Made by a program: the position numbers and the translations under genes. Under the pieces are notes generated by a model. That model searched no databases, had not been told where the DNA came from, and saw only the letters and a program-made list of their open reading frames with translations. From Sphingomonas sp. PP-CE-1A-559 (lineage in GTDB: Bacteria > Pseudomonadota > Alphaproteobacteria > Sphingomonadales > Sphingomonadaceae), in the NCBI RefSeq assembly GCF_004340965.1, contig NZ_SLYA01000002.1, forward strand, positions 496,001 through 560,000: 64,000 nt of DNA, given 5' to 3'. Shown one piece after another: positions 54,363-62,387 of the stretch (position 1 is its first letter; every line of letters begins with the position of its first letter).

Positions 54363-55073
54363 GTGGTCGAAAAATCGATGGCGAAGCGCCCTGACTTACC
54401 AAAGCGCCTGGCGGCGAGGATTCGGGGTGCCCAAGAAAAGGTCCGCCAAGCTCGGCTTGACGTTATGGCCCGAGAACATAACCGCGCTTCGTCACAAAAG
54501 TGGGTGGACGAATTCGACGCCGATCCCGCCGCGTTCGCTGCGCGCCATTACCGCGGCCACGACGTACTGTCCTACCCAGTTCAGACGACGATCGAACGAG
54601 CAAGAGAGAAGCTGGAGTATTACGAGCGTAAGGACGGCGCAAAAGAAGCCTTCCTTGATGAGGCGTGCGCAAACCTCATTGCGGTCGAGAAGGAAGTTCT
54701 ACAAGAGGTGGCCGCAATGCGTGCGACAGCTGGTCGAGTACCTTGGCCGCGTGATCTTCCCTCGTTCAAAGCTTATCGCAAGGAGGAAGCTGCTCAAGCG
54801 AGACGCGACGAGGAGCAGTCCCGCCGTGAGCATGAACGATGGGAAGCGGAGGAGGCCGTCAGGGAGCGCGCGCACGAGGCGCAGATGGCAATCGAGGAGG
54901 AATTAGAGGTTGCGGAGTATCGTAGGCAGTTCGCGTTGCTTCCTCCAGAGGTACAAGCCGAAGAGAAACGTAAATCAGATTGGCTCCTCGAAAAGATGCG
55001 CTCTCATGAAATTAATCCGTTGGATGTCGTGTTAGGCTTGATGAAACAATCTGCCGAAAACAAGAAATCGTGA
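54363..55073 (+). CDS. Hypothetical coiled-coil protein
   Basis: A 236-residue, highly charged helical protein (RDEEQSRREHERWEAEEAVRERAHEAQMAIEEELEVAEY). The GTG at 54363 follows the previous stop directly; an ATG lies five codons on. The stop overlaps the next ATG. Family unknown. Confidence 0.65.
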   Translation: MVEKSMAKRPDLPKRLAARIRGAQEKVRQARLDVMAREHNRASSQKWVDEFDADPAAFAARHYRGHDVLSYPVQTTIERAREKLEYYERKDGAKEAFLDEACANLIAVEKEVLQEVAAMRATAGRVPWPRDLPSFKAYRKEEAAQARRDEEQSRREHERWEAEEAVRERAHEAQMAIEEELEVAEYRRQFALLPPEVQAEEKRKSDWLLEKMRSHEINPLDVVLGLMKQSAENKKS

Positions 55074-55618
55074 TGTCGCAGATTTCTATTGATACGCCTG
55101 TTTGGGTGATTCCAGCGGCCAAGCTAGTTGGGCCGATACTGCTGTCCAGCTTCGTCGGTGCCTTCGCGGGCCTTTGGAGCTTTCGTCAGCAAGGTAAGGA
55201 ACGCCTTCGTGCTGCCGTGACGTGGCAGTGGACGCATGGGTATCACGGAGAGACCGAGGAGCCGTTCCTCACCGTCCAGAATTCATCGAACGTACCAGCT
55301 TATCTGGTGAAGGCCCGATTTCTGCGTGGCAATTTCTTAAAACGTGAAGCCTTTGGTTACGCATTCGATTACGTCGAGGTGACGGACGGTAGCTATCCAA
55401 TGGAACTGAAGGCCGCGAGCGTAAGCACCTTTCCCCTCGCCAAGTACCGCGCCGACAAGATTGCGGAAGGGGCGGGTATGACGACCCGTTTTCTAGGTCG
55501 CCTGAAACGGCCCTACATCTGGTTGGAGCTCAAGACGATAGGAGGCAGTCGCATTGTGATCGCAGCCAACGATGCGACATCGTTTGAAAAGCGACCAAAA
55601 TGGCTCGGGAAGGGTTAG
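55070..55618 (+). CDS. Membrane-anchored hypothetical protein
   Basis: A 182-residue protein with one N-terminal helix (AAKLVGPILLSSFVGAFAGLWSF) and a beta-rich domain of about 140 residues beginning AAVTWQWTHGYHGETEEPFLTVQNSSNVPAYLV. ATGA overlap with the gene before. Unknown function. Confidence 0.65.
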   Translation: MMSQISIDTPVWVIPAAKLVGPILLSSFVGAFAGLWSFRQQGKERLRAAVTWQWTHGYHGETEEPFLTVQNSSNVPAYLVKARFLRGNFLKREAFGYAFDYVEVTDGSYPMELKAASVSTFPLAKYRADKIAEGAGMTTRFLGRLKRPYIWLELKTIGGSRIVIAANDATSFEKRPKWLGKG

Positions 55619-55929
55619 CGGTTTGGCATTTCCAGGCCAAGCGCCTGTTCGATCTGCGCTTGGGTGTGGGTACCTGACTGCTTGATGCCAAAAGCAACGA
55701 TCAAGAGGGGCAGGGGGCCAGGCGCTTTAGCGAGGGCAGGGAAGTTGGCCTTTAGTCCGTCTTCGAACGGTACGAAGAACGAGCCGATGCGATCTACTAA
55801 CGGCACGTCCGCCCTCATGGGCAGCGCGCGGCAGAAGTAAAGCCAGCGGTCCGCCGCGAAGTCGATAGCGTCGTCCATCACCGCGATAGCTGCGTCTGCG
55901 GGAGACGGCTTTTTCTTGAATGGCCACAT
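55615..55929 (-). CDS. Hypothetical protein
   Basis: A 104-residue protein starting MWPFKKKPSPADAAIAVMDDAIDFAADRWLYF. The KAPGPLPLLIVAFGIKQSGTHTQAQIEQALGLEMP end is probably helical. It is convergent with the preceding plus-strand set and overlaps its last codon. No family recognised. Confidence 0.6.
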   Translation of the reverse strand: MWPFKKKPSPADAAIAVMDDAIDFAADRWLYFCRALPMRADVPLVDRIGSFFVPFEDGLKANFPALAKAPGPLPLLIVAFGIKQSGTHTQAQIEQALGLEMPNR

Positions 55930-55977
55930 ACGGTCTAGGCTAAATGCGAGTCAAAGAGCTGTCTAGCATAACACGCA

Positions 55978-56733
55978 TCAGGGGGTGGGCTTCACGGGTC
56001 CCTTGTGATTGTTAATTGCCTTGACCTTGGCCATGATGTCGGCGGTTGTGGTGTCGTAAAGGTTATTCAGGACCAATTCGACCATATCAAACGCATCGAA
56101 AACGTCATCGCGGGTTAGACCGCCCGCGTGGCTTCCACTGTTGCCCAGCCACTTTACAGCTAGCAATATCTCGGCATTTTTCGGGTCCTTTAATTCAAAT
56201 TCCTTGATACGACTGTCCAGCGTTTTGAATGCCCCCGGCGCAGACTTGGTTACGCCATGCTCGTCCATAAGATGCTCCACCGCTTGGCGCACTTGGTTCG
56301 CAGCACCTTCGGCGCTCTGCCAAATTAGACCTGCGGCCTCGCGAAGAGCAGCTTTTACCAGATCGGGGGTGTCAGAGGCGGGCCTGATGGGAAGGGGCGC
56401 GGGCAGAAGTGCCAGCGGCCTAAAAACCTCGCCGTAGGTTTGGCTCCATTGTCCATAAGCATCTTGTTCATGCTGCTCCTGGACATACTTGTTGCCCAGT
56501 ATGGCAACTAGCTCGCCGCAGTTTTCGAAATTACACTCAAGGATGCCCGCAAAACGCCGCTCGATCCATTCGGGGTCCCAGGACGGATCGTCTTGAGCAG
56601 TTTTACTCGGACCTGTTTCCTTGTTGAGCAAGGAGTCTTTGTTCGACTTTAGATGTCCCTTGCCACACGTTGGACAAGGCCAATCTGGCAAAGTGTCGAA
56701 GGATACGGCGTAAAGTGAGCGTTCTACTGTCAT
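55978..56733 (-). CDS. DUF4145 (HEPN-like) protein with zinc ribbon
   Basis: A 251-residue protein. The N-terminal CPTCG...C..NCGE cysteines form a zinc ribbon. The C-terminal half is a DUF4145 domain: LREAAGLIWQSAEGAANQVRQAVEHLMDEHGV ... ILLAVKWLGNSGSHAGGLTRDDVFDAFDMVELVLNNLY. DUF4145 belongs to the HEPN clan and is frequent in restriction and abortive-infection contexts. The start at 56733 (MTVERSLYAVSFD) is preferred to a longer frame to 56922. Confidence 0.75.
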   Translation of the reverse strand: MTVERSLYAVSFDTLPDWPCPTCGKGHLKSNKDSLLNKETGPSKTAQDDPSWDPEWIERRFAGILECNFENCGELVAILGNKYVQEQHEQDAYGQWSQTYGEVFRPLALLPAPLPIRPASDTPDLVKAALREAAGLIWQSAEGAANQVRQAVEHLMDEHGVTKSAPGAFKTLDSRIKEFELKDPKNAEILLAVKWLGNSGSHAGGLTRDDVFDAFDMVELVLNNLYDTTTADIMAKVKAINNHKGPVKPTP

Positions 56734-56843
56734 GCCGCACGATACCTCAGTTTCGATGCGGTTGAAGAAAAATCTGGACGAGACTGGATCCTGAAATGGT
56801 GAAAATCCATTTCTAGCCCCACACCCACCCTCCACAGGGGCGA

Positions 56844-56855
56844 GGGTATATACCC
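56844..56855. promoter_or_regulatory. Perfect palindrome, operator candidate
   Basis: GGGTATATACCC between the divergent DUF4145 and recombinase genes, with repeated cagggtca at 56868 and about 56904. It may be an operator or recombinase accessory site. Confidence 0.4.
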
Positions 56856-57034
56856 CCTGGGTCTGGGCAGGGTCATGCCGCCCCGCAGACGCCCACACAG
56901 GGTCAAAGCGCCCCATCAGCATACCTGCTGCTTCTGCGCCAATGAGACGTCGTAATGAGCCCCATTGAGTGGTCGTACATCTGTGGCAGCGGCTTTACGC
57001 ATTGAAGCAACGGGCAATGCTTCAAGGTGTAAAG

Positions 57035-57688
57035 ATGAACTTCGTCGCATACTATCGGGTCAGCACTGCCAAACAGGGAGCAAGTGGCCTGGGATTGGAA
57101 GCCCAGCAGTGCGCCGTGCTGCGCTACCTCGCTGGTGTCGAGCCAATCGCATCGTACACAGAAGTGGAAAGCGGGAAGCGCAACGATCGCCAGCAGCTAC
57201 AAGCGGCACTGGCCTACTCCAAGCTTACCGGAGCCACGCTCGTCGTTGCGAAGCTGGACCGACTTAGCCGCAACGCGGCCTTCCTCAATACGCTTATGGA
57301 TAGCGGACAATCCGTTGTGTTCGCGGACATGCCGCACGCCGATCGACTAACAGTAGGGATGATGGCGCAGTTGGCGCAGTGGGAGAGGGAGGTCATCAGC
57401 AAGCGCACCAAAGAAGCTCTCACAGCAGCCCGAGCCCGTGGACGCATCCTTGGGGGTGATCGGGGCAACTTGCCCGCAGTGAGCGCCGTTGGGCGTCAGA
57501 GAAGCATGGCAGTACGTGGGGCGAGGGCGGTGGACCGGCGCGCTGCGCTAATGCCCCATGTGGAAGCTGCCCGAGTAGCCGGGGCATCAACACTCCAAGC
57601 AATAGCCGACCACCTTAACGCCCTCCACATAACGACAGCACGGGGCGGCACTTGGTATCCAGCAAGTATCGCTCGCTTGCTCAAATAG
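57035..57688 (+). CDS. Serine recombinase (resolvase/invertase type)
   Basis: A 217-residue recombinase. The catalytic serine is Ser10 in AYYRVSTAKQ, the conserved arginines are in VVAKLDRLSRN, and the E-helix contains MMAQLAQWEREVISKRTKEAL. The C-terminus (LQAIADHLNALHITTARGGTWYPASIARLLK) is a recombinase-type helix-turn-helix. The ATG at 57035 has AAGG upstream. It is of small resolvase size, not a large serine integrase. It converges with terS, overlapping its stop region by 8 bases. Confidence 0.88.
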   Translation: MNFVAYYRVSTAKQGASGLGLEAQQCAVLRYLAGVEPIASYTEVESGKRNDRQQLQAALAYSKLTGATLVVAKLDRLSRNAAFLNTLMDSGQSVVFADMPHADRLTVGMMAQLAQWEREVISKRTKEALTAARARGRILGGDRGNLPAVSAVGRQRSMAVRGARAVDRRAALMPHVEAARVAGASTLQAIADHLNALHITTARGGTWYPASIARLLK

Positions 57689-58274
57689 TAGGATCGCTGC
57701 CATCGGTTAGCTGTCCATCTACGACGTTGGAGAAGAACCAGTCTGGCATGACGGGCGTTTGTACGCGCAACGTCTGCTCCACCTCCTGCTTGTCGCGGAA
57801 CCTCTTGTTGAGCTTGCCCAAGCGCCAACGGATATGACCGGCCCTTGCTTCATCGCGGCGGAAGTCCCCCGTACTCGTCGGGCCACCAGCCAGCATATCG
57901 TCCACGATGTCATCCAGAACACGGGCATGCCATTCGTAAGCGTCGTTGATGGCTTCAAGCAATGAGGGGTCGCCCTTACACCATGCCTGTATGGTGCTGT
58001 AGCCGGGCATGTGGTCGTCCTGGCATACCGCGACCATCGTTTCCCCGCTGGCGATCCGCTGTAACAATTCCTCTTCGATCTGGGCGTTGCGCTTTGTGGG
58101 CTGGCCGGGGCGGCTGCGTGTCACACTGGCGATGAGGTTCGTTACCTTGGGCGCTAGAGCAACCTGTGCCTGATTAGGGTTGGTTTTCGCAGGGGTGCCC
58201 GTAGCCGCTTTTGGCGGCATAATAACGGTGGAAAGCGTGGATACGGTCTGAGTTGTCTGTGTTTTCTTGGCCAT
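57681..58274 (-). CDS. Terminase small subunit
   Basis: A 197-residue protein starting MAKKTQTTQTVSTLST. The part after residue 70 (RNAQIEEELLQRIASGETMVAVCQDDHMPGYSTIQAWCKGDPSLLEAINDAYEWHARVLDDIVDDML) is the typical helix-turn-helix and helical stalk of small terminases. The TATAAATA-type box ends five bases before the ATG at 58274, deciding against the frame to 58397. It is separated from terL by 4 kb of other genes. Confidence 0.83.
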   Translation of the reverse strand: MAKKTQTTQTVSTLSTVIMPPKAATGTPAKTNPNQAQVALAPKVTNLIASVTRSRPGQPTKRNAQIEEELLQRIASGETMVAVCQDDHMPGYSTIQAWCKGDPSLLEAINDAYEWHARVLDDIVDDMLAGGPTSTGDFRRDEARAGHIRWRLGKLNKRFRDKQEVEQTLRVQTPVMPDWFFSNVVDGQLTDGSDPTI

Positions 58275-58279
58275 GCCTA

Positions 58280-58287
58280 TATTTAAT
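58280..58287 (-). promoter_or_regulatory. T4-late-like box, leaderless spacing
   Basis: ATTAAATA, then TAGGC, then the ATG at 58274 (gap of five). It would be the first promoter of the late region. Confidence 0.6.
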
Positions 58288-58324
58288 CGGTAAGGTGGCA
58301 AGCGGTGGGCACAAAGGGGCAAGC

Positions 58325-59023
58325 ATGAAGATCGTCTGGAAAGCGTTGTTGTGGTCCATCCCAGTCGTGATTTCCATATTCGCATTAGTCGTGGCAACCA
58401 GTTACCCTACCGCTCAAGCCAACACTGAGAGCTGGTCGCCCTTCTTTGCCGCCATCCCCGTCGGCCTTGGTAACTTCCTCAGCAAGCGGCTCGTCCTATT
58501 CCTTCTAACCGCCGTGGTGTTTGGATTCCTGAGCTATCGCATTACCCGATGGACATTCGAACGTCGCATTGCTGCTGCGTATCAACGGGGACTCGACGAA
58601 GCCAAGCCCAGCGAAAGCATACTGGGTTCCGTCATTGAAAATGCGCAGCCCTCGGAGCGTAAGAGCCTCAACCCTCCCTCCATTGATCAGTTGGCCTATG
58701 CCATTCGTCAGACCGTTGATGCGTTAGTAGAGCCCGGCATACTGGATAACGATACCGTCTCGGCCAACATGATCCTGGTCAAAGCCGAGCATCCTGTTTG
58801 GCACATCCTTTCCAACTACAATGTGCGCAAAAGCTTTATCAGTGTAGTTGAAAAGGCGCACGAGGCACGTGAGCTGGCTGGAAACTCAGCCGTGCCACTT
58901 ATAGGCGACTACAAGCCCGCTGTTCGAGAGCATCATGTGGTATCGCTGAAAAACTGCTCCAATAAACTTCTGGAACTGCTCTATAGCCCAGATAGCATTA
59001 TGAAAATGCGCCGGGTCGTGTGA
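58325..59023 (+). CDS. Two-helix membrane protein paired with an Abi_C-like gene
   Basis: A 232-residue protein starting MKIVWKALLWSIPVVISIFALVVA, with a second helix at LVLFLLTAVVFGFLSYRI. The cytoplasmic part is helical (IDQLAYAIRQTVDALVEPGIL ... SFISVVEKAHEARELAGN). It is oriented away from terS and followed after 81 bases by the HEPN gene, so the two may act as a membrane sensor and effector. Confidence 0.65.
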   Translation: MKIVWKALLWSIPVVISIFALVVATSYPTAQANTESWSPFFAAIPVGLGNFLSKRLVLFLLTAVVFGFLSYRITRWTFERRIAAAYQRGLDEAKPSESILGSVIENAQPSERKSLNPPSIDQLAYAIRQTVDALVEPGILDNDTVSANMILVKAEHPVWHILSNYNVRKSFISVVEKAHEARELAGNSAVPLIGDYKPAVREHHVVSLKNCSNKLLELLYSPDSIMKMRRVV

Positions 59024-59104
59024 TATCGATAAGCGGAGGGCAAGTCCCTTCGTCTGGTATCTGCCGCCAGCTTTCCCTTCTGACCAAACTCGGAGTGCGC
59101 TCAG

Positions 59105-60157
59105 TTGATCACCGAAGTCTTCTACCGCCGCTATCCAAACCTCCAAGTTATTGGCATTGTGGATCAGCGAGTACGCGCTTTTGTCTTTCAAGCGTTCCGG
59201 CTGATCACGCATGATCTTTGGTTGAACGGGGAGGGTGCCATTCGTTATGAAGAGCGTAACAAAGCTCTACAGGCAGCGCATGATCGGCTCGCTCTCGAAC
59301 TTGGCACCAACGAACTGGTCAAGCGTCACTTTGCCATCCGCAACGTACCTGGACGCACTGTTGGTTCCAAAGCGTGGGATACCGTCTACACCGAGTTTAT
59401 GAATATCCATCCAAGTCAGCAGCAAGGCCCTAATAACTGGCTAGCGGAGCGTCTTTCTCTGGTTGAACAGGTGCTTGCGTCCTTTGCCGACTTCAAGCGG
59501 GACTATGACGAAAGCTACGAACGACGGCTACATGCCGCTGTACTCAGCGACAAAAAGGTTCAAGAAGAGCGGGCTATCTACATCGATATTCTGGAAGCAC
59601 CCGTGTTGCGGGTCGATCGCGTCAAAGTAGACCACGTACTCCAGCAAACCGTTGATGAACTCAACGAGCGTTTTTCAATCAACCGCATTCCCTTGGAGTA
59701 TCACAACGGACTTATCCAGGCGGTTCACAATCCACTTCTATCTCAGCATGTCAGCAAGCCGTTCTGGGCAATTGTGTCTGATCCCATGTGGAAGAATGTG
59801 GACACGGATATGAAGAAGGCTCTGGACACAAGGGACGCGGGACTGCCGGATGCTCACTTTGCTGCGCTCAAAGCCTTGGAAAGTGTCGTCAAAATCATTT
59901 CGGACGCCAAGGGTCGATCCATTGGCACCGAGAATGGCGCAGCCGCCTATGTGAGCAATCTGGTGCGTCAGATTGATGGTGTTCGCTTCATTGACGTTTG
60001 GGAAAGTGACATGCTGGTCAACCTGTTCAGCAAGGTCCGCAATCCCTTTGGTCATGGATCGGGCAACAAACCCATGCCTCTGCTATCCGCGCAGCAAACC
60101 GATTGGGCCATAAACGAGGCGATGAACTGGATCGTCAGTCTCATCAAGCGAATGTAG
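59105..60157 (+). CDS. Abi_C/HEPN-like protein (abortive infection candidate)
   Basis: A 350-residue protein with a TTG start behind CGGAG. The C-terminal 120 residues read ALKALESVVKIISDAKG ... YVSNLVRQIDG ... VRNPFGHGSGNKPMPLLSAQQTDWAINEAMNWIVSLI. This fits the abortive-infection C-terminal domain, and R312-N-P-F-G-H317 fulfils the R-x4-H motif of HEPN RNases. The N-terminal 220 residues are an unassigned helical domain. Probably a superinfection-exclusion or toxin gene of the prophage. Confidence 0.7.
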   Translation: MITEVFYRRYPNLQVIGIVDQRVRAFVFQAFRLITHDLWLNGEGAIRYEERNKALQAAHDRLALELGTNELVKRHFAIRNVPGRTVGSKAWDTVYTEFMNIHPSQQQGPNNWLAERLSLVEQVLASFADFKRDYDESYERRLHAAVLSDKKVQEERAIYIDILEAPVLRVDRVKVDHVLQQTVDELNERFSINRIPLEYHNGLIQAVHNPLLSQHVSKPFWAIVSDPMWKNVDTDMKKALDTRDAGLPDAHFAALKALESVVKIISDAKGRSIGTENGAAAYVSNLVRQIDGVRFIDVWESDMLVNLFSKVRNPFGHGSGNKPMPLLSAQQTDWAINEAMNWIVSLIKRM

Positions 60158-60209
60158 GCTAGGAACTAGGTGGCTGGGCACGCGACCGGTCCGCGCGATA
60201 ATTACGCAT

Positions 60210-60539
60210 ATGACAACTTATTCCTCGCCAACCGAGAACCTATCCAGCAATCACACCGTTTTGGACTTGCGCGCATACTGGGCCGCTATCCGAGACGGTG
60301 AGCCCTTGCCCTTGTTCACCCAACCCAACGTATCCGGTCTGCCCGATCGTCGTGCCATCCGTTATCTCAAGGCCGACAAACAAGCCCACATCGTCAGCAG
60401 TCCGCTGAGTGCCAAATTCTACGAGCAAGCGCATCGTGTTGATCGTCTTATCGTGCGTGATGTTCGCCGTCGTGCCGAGGAGAGCCAAGTGGAATTGCGG
60501 TTGCCATTTGAGAGAGGCTTCGTTCCAGTCAACGATTGA
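60210..60539 (+). CDS. Hypothetical protein
   Basis: A 109-residue soluble protein (VLDLRAYWAAIRDGEPLPLF; RAIRYLKADKQAHIVSS). No family recognised. It lies 52 bases after the HEPN gene on the same strand. Confidence 0.6.
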   Translation: MTTYSSPTENLSSNHTVLDLRAYWAAIRDGEPLPLFTQPNVSGLPDRRAIRYLKADKQAHIVSSPLSAKFYEQAHRVDRLIVRDVRRRAEESQVELRLPFERGFVPVND

Positions 60540-60605
60540 GGCGGTCGTCGTCGCGTTAACACTTAAACGGTCGGCTGGCTGACCGGTGTATGATATTCGG
60601 GTCGC

Positions 60606-60878
60606 ATGAGCAAAGACACGGCGCTGGTATATTGGATCGAGGCCGACACCGGCGCTCTATGCGTGGAGTCGATGGGGCCAAACGATATTCGCGGCAGCGG
60701 TTCATTCCGCAGCGAGGTCATATTAAAGCTGGGGCGCAACCCCATCGACATCACGACCATCTATTATGCCAGCGCGGGCAATGAGTGGGAAAAGGCTGAG
60801 GTAGAACGCCTAAAAGTCAAAGCCGAGCAAATGCGCGAGGCGATCAGCAATGCCGAGGGGGCAAAAAAATGCGAGTGA
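60606..60878 (+). CDS. Hypothetical protein
   Basis: A 90-residue protein with strands in the first half (TALVYWIEADTGALCVESMGP) and a C-terminal helix (EWEKAEVERLKVKAEQMREAISNAEGAKK). A TATGAT -10-like hexamer lies 15 bases upstream. It overlaps the next gene by ten bases. Confidence 0.6.
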   Translation: MSKDTALVYWIEADTGALCVESMGPNDIRGSGSFRSEVILKLGRNPIDITTIYYASAGNEWEKAEVERLKVKAEQMREAISNAEGAKKCE

Positions 60879-61411
60879 TTGGCGTGGCAGTATTAGTGAT
60901 CTGCGTGGCAACCAATCCTGTCTGTGCGCAAAAATCCATGTCGGAGGTCACGCAGGAGCATGACGACGAGGTTCGAGCTCGTAATGCCGAGAGAGACTTC
61001 TTCTACGTAAGCAGCGTCCACAGCGGGCTAAAGACAATTCGGTTCTACCTGGATCGCGACACGATTGCCGACGTGGACGCCAGCGGTCGAGCCAGGGCCT
61101 GGGTGGATGTCTACGAGGCCATCGACGCGAAGCGACCTATCCGGCTGAGGCACACCAAGTTTCTGGAGGAAGTCCGTTGTGGCAATGAGCCACAGATGCG
61201 GATCAAGACGATGGTCAACTACTCGCAGGACGGAACCACTCAGGTTCTTAGCGGGTCGCAGCCGTTTAGCGACGTCATTCCCGGATCAAGCCAGGAAACT
61301 GTTCACCGGTTTATCTGCCACCCAGAACCCGCGAACGCCTACTATCCCGTATTCAACGGCAACACGCCCGAGAAAGACGCGACTGAATATTTTGCTAGCT
61401 TGCCAAGGTAA
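60869..61411 (+). CDS. Exported surface-adhesin E-like protein
   Basis: A 180-residue protein with a signal peptide (MRVIGVAVLVICVATNPVCA|QK). The mature part FFYVSSVHSGLKTIRFYLDRDTIADVDASGRARAWVDVYE resembles surface-adhesin protein E-type domains that compare expected charged and aromatic strands (V...WV). The cysteines in VRCGNEP and FICHPE may pair. A probable lysogenic conversion gene. Confidence 0.65.
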   Translation: MRVIGVAVLVICVATNPVCAQKSMSEVTQEHDDEVRARNAERDFFYVSSVHSGLKTIRFYLDRDTIADVDASGRARAWVDVYEAIDAKRPIRLRHTKFLEEVRCGNEPQMRIKTMVNYSQDGTTQVLSGSQPFSDVIPGSSQETVHRFICHPEPANAYYPVFNGNTPEKDATEYFASLPR

Positions 61412-61413
61412 GA

Positions 61414-61668
61414 CTAACTCAGGGCCAGTTTCAGCATCAACGCGGTATCTCGATCACGCAATACGATTACTGCCTCGCACGTATGGGCGTCCGCGTTGTT
61501 GTAGCTTTGAACGAAGTCCGCTTCCTTGTTGTGGTCCAGAATCCAGCAGCACGCTTTGCGGATCAGCGAGGTTGCGCGGGCTTGGTTGGCCAGCCATGCT
61601 ATGTCGGGCATTCTGTCGTTGCGAACGACCGTGCCACGCAATACTGCCTTGTAAAGCTGCTGGCTCAA
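61414..61668 (-). CDS. Small hypothetical phage protein
   Basis: An 84-residue protein ending HTCEAVIVLRDRDTALMLKLALS. The TTG at 61668 overlaps the stop of the preceding gene (TTGA); the frame is open further up but coincides with that gene. It is convergent with the exported protein gene. Confidence 0.55.
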   Translation of the reverse strand: MSQQLYKAVLRGTVVRNDRMPDIAWLANQARATSLIRKACCWILDHNKEADFVQSYNNADAHTCEAVIVLRDRDTALMLKLALS

Positions 61669-61916
61669 CGGCTGGCTCGGAACACGCTGTAGGTGAGGCA
61701 CCGGGGCTTCATTACCTCGAAAGCGGCGCGAAACTCGCTGTCGCTGTCCGTAGCATTGTAGAGCTTGCCTAGGTCGTCTTCGTCCAAGACCAAGTCCCAT
61801 TTGAACCCGATCGTGTAGTGGACTTCCTGGCCATCTAGTTGGCGAGTATCAACGCGCAAGCGGGTGATACGGCTTAGGGTGGTTTGAACGTCGAATGCGG
61901 CATGAGGGCGGATCAA
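61665..61916 (-). CDS. Small hypothetical phage protein
   Basis: An 83-residue protein with charged, strand-rich sequence (RITRLRVDTRQLDGQEVHYTIGFKWDLVLDEDDLGKLYN). The TTG start overlaps the upstream stop (TTGA). Unknown function. Confidence 0.6.
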   Translation of the reverse strand: MIRPHAAFDVQTTLSRITRLRVDTRQLDGQEVHYTIGFKWDLVLDEDDLGKLYNATDSDSEFRAAFEVMKPRCLTYSVFRASR

Positions 61917-62122
61917 ACCTCACCTCCGCGCAATTCCTGCGCGATCTGGTCAAAAAGGGCGTCAAGTCGCTTACTCCGCAATCTCTTCGATGTACCTGTG
62001 TGCCACCGCTTACACTCCAGACAAAAATACGGTTGAACGAACTTGCCTTTGCGGCCCATCTTTCGAGCAACGGCAAAGGCCGCTTGTTCATTCGGAAGCG
62101 GCATTTTCTGACAGCGTCTCAT
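61913..62122 (-). CDS. Small zinc-binding-like protein
   Basis: A 69-residue basic protein with YFCLECKRWHTG, a C-x2-C...H segment that looks like half a zinc knuckle and is typical of small phage proteins that fold RNA- or DNA-binding ribbons. It overlaps the upstream gene by ATGA. Confidence 0.6.
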   Translation of the reverse strand: MRRCQKMPLPNEQAAFAVARKMGRKGKFVQPYFCLECKRWHTGTSKRLRSKRLDALFDQIAQELRGGEV

Positions 62123-62328
62123 GTGTCACCTCGCATAAGGCAGGCCAGCGCTGCCTCTTTGCCTGCGAGGATGGAGTGCCAATCGGCGCGCTGTTGAATG
62201 CGGCGCATACCAGCGAGGCTGACGCCCAGCTTCATCATGATAGTTCCGTGGCGATGACCCGCCGCGACCATAGTGGCGGTGCTGTGAAGTACCTCCGTGG
62301 TAATCTCTTGATACAGCGGCTTTGCCAT
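62119..62328 (-). CDS. Small helix-turn-helix-like protein
   Basis: A 69-residue protein; GHRHGTIMMKLGVSLAGMRRIQQRADWHSIL looks like a helix-turn-helix. First gene of a four-gene minus-strand set joined by 4-base overlaps. Confidence 0.55.
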   Translation of the reverse strand: MAKPLYQEITTEVLHSTATMVAAGHRHGTIMMKLGVSLAGMRRIQQRADWHSILAGKEAALACLMRGDT

Positions 62329-62357
62329 GCGGCTCTCCCTCGTTTGTTATTATCTCC

Positions 62358-62365
62358 TATTTATC
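62358..62365 (-). promoter_or_regulatory. T4-late-like box on the right arm
   Basis: GATAAATA followed by GGAG, about 30 bases before the ATG at 62328. It shows that the box is also used outside the structural region. Confidence 0.5.
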
Positions 62366-62387
62366 GAGGGAGGAGTTTGCGGCTGGC

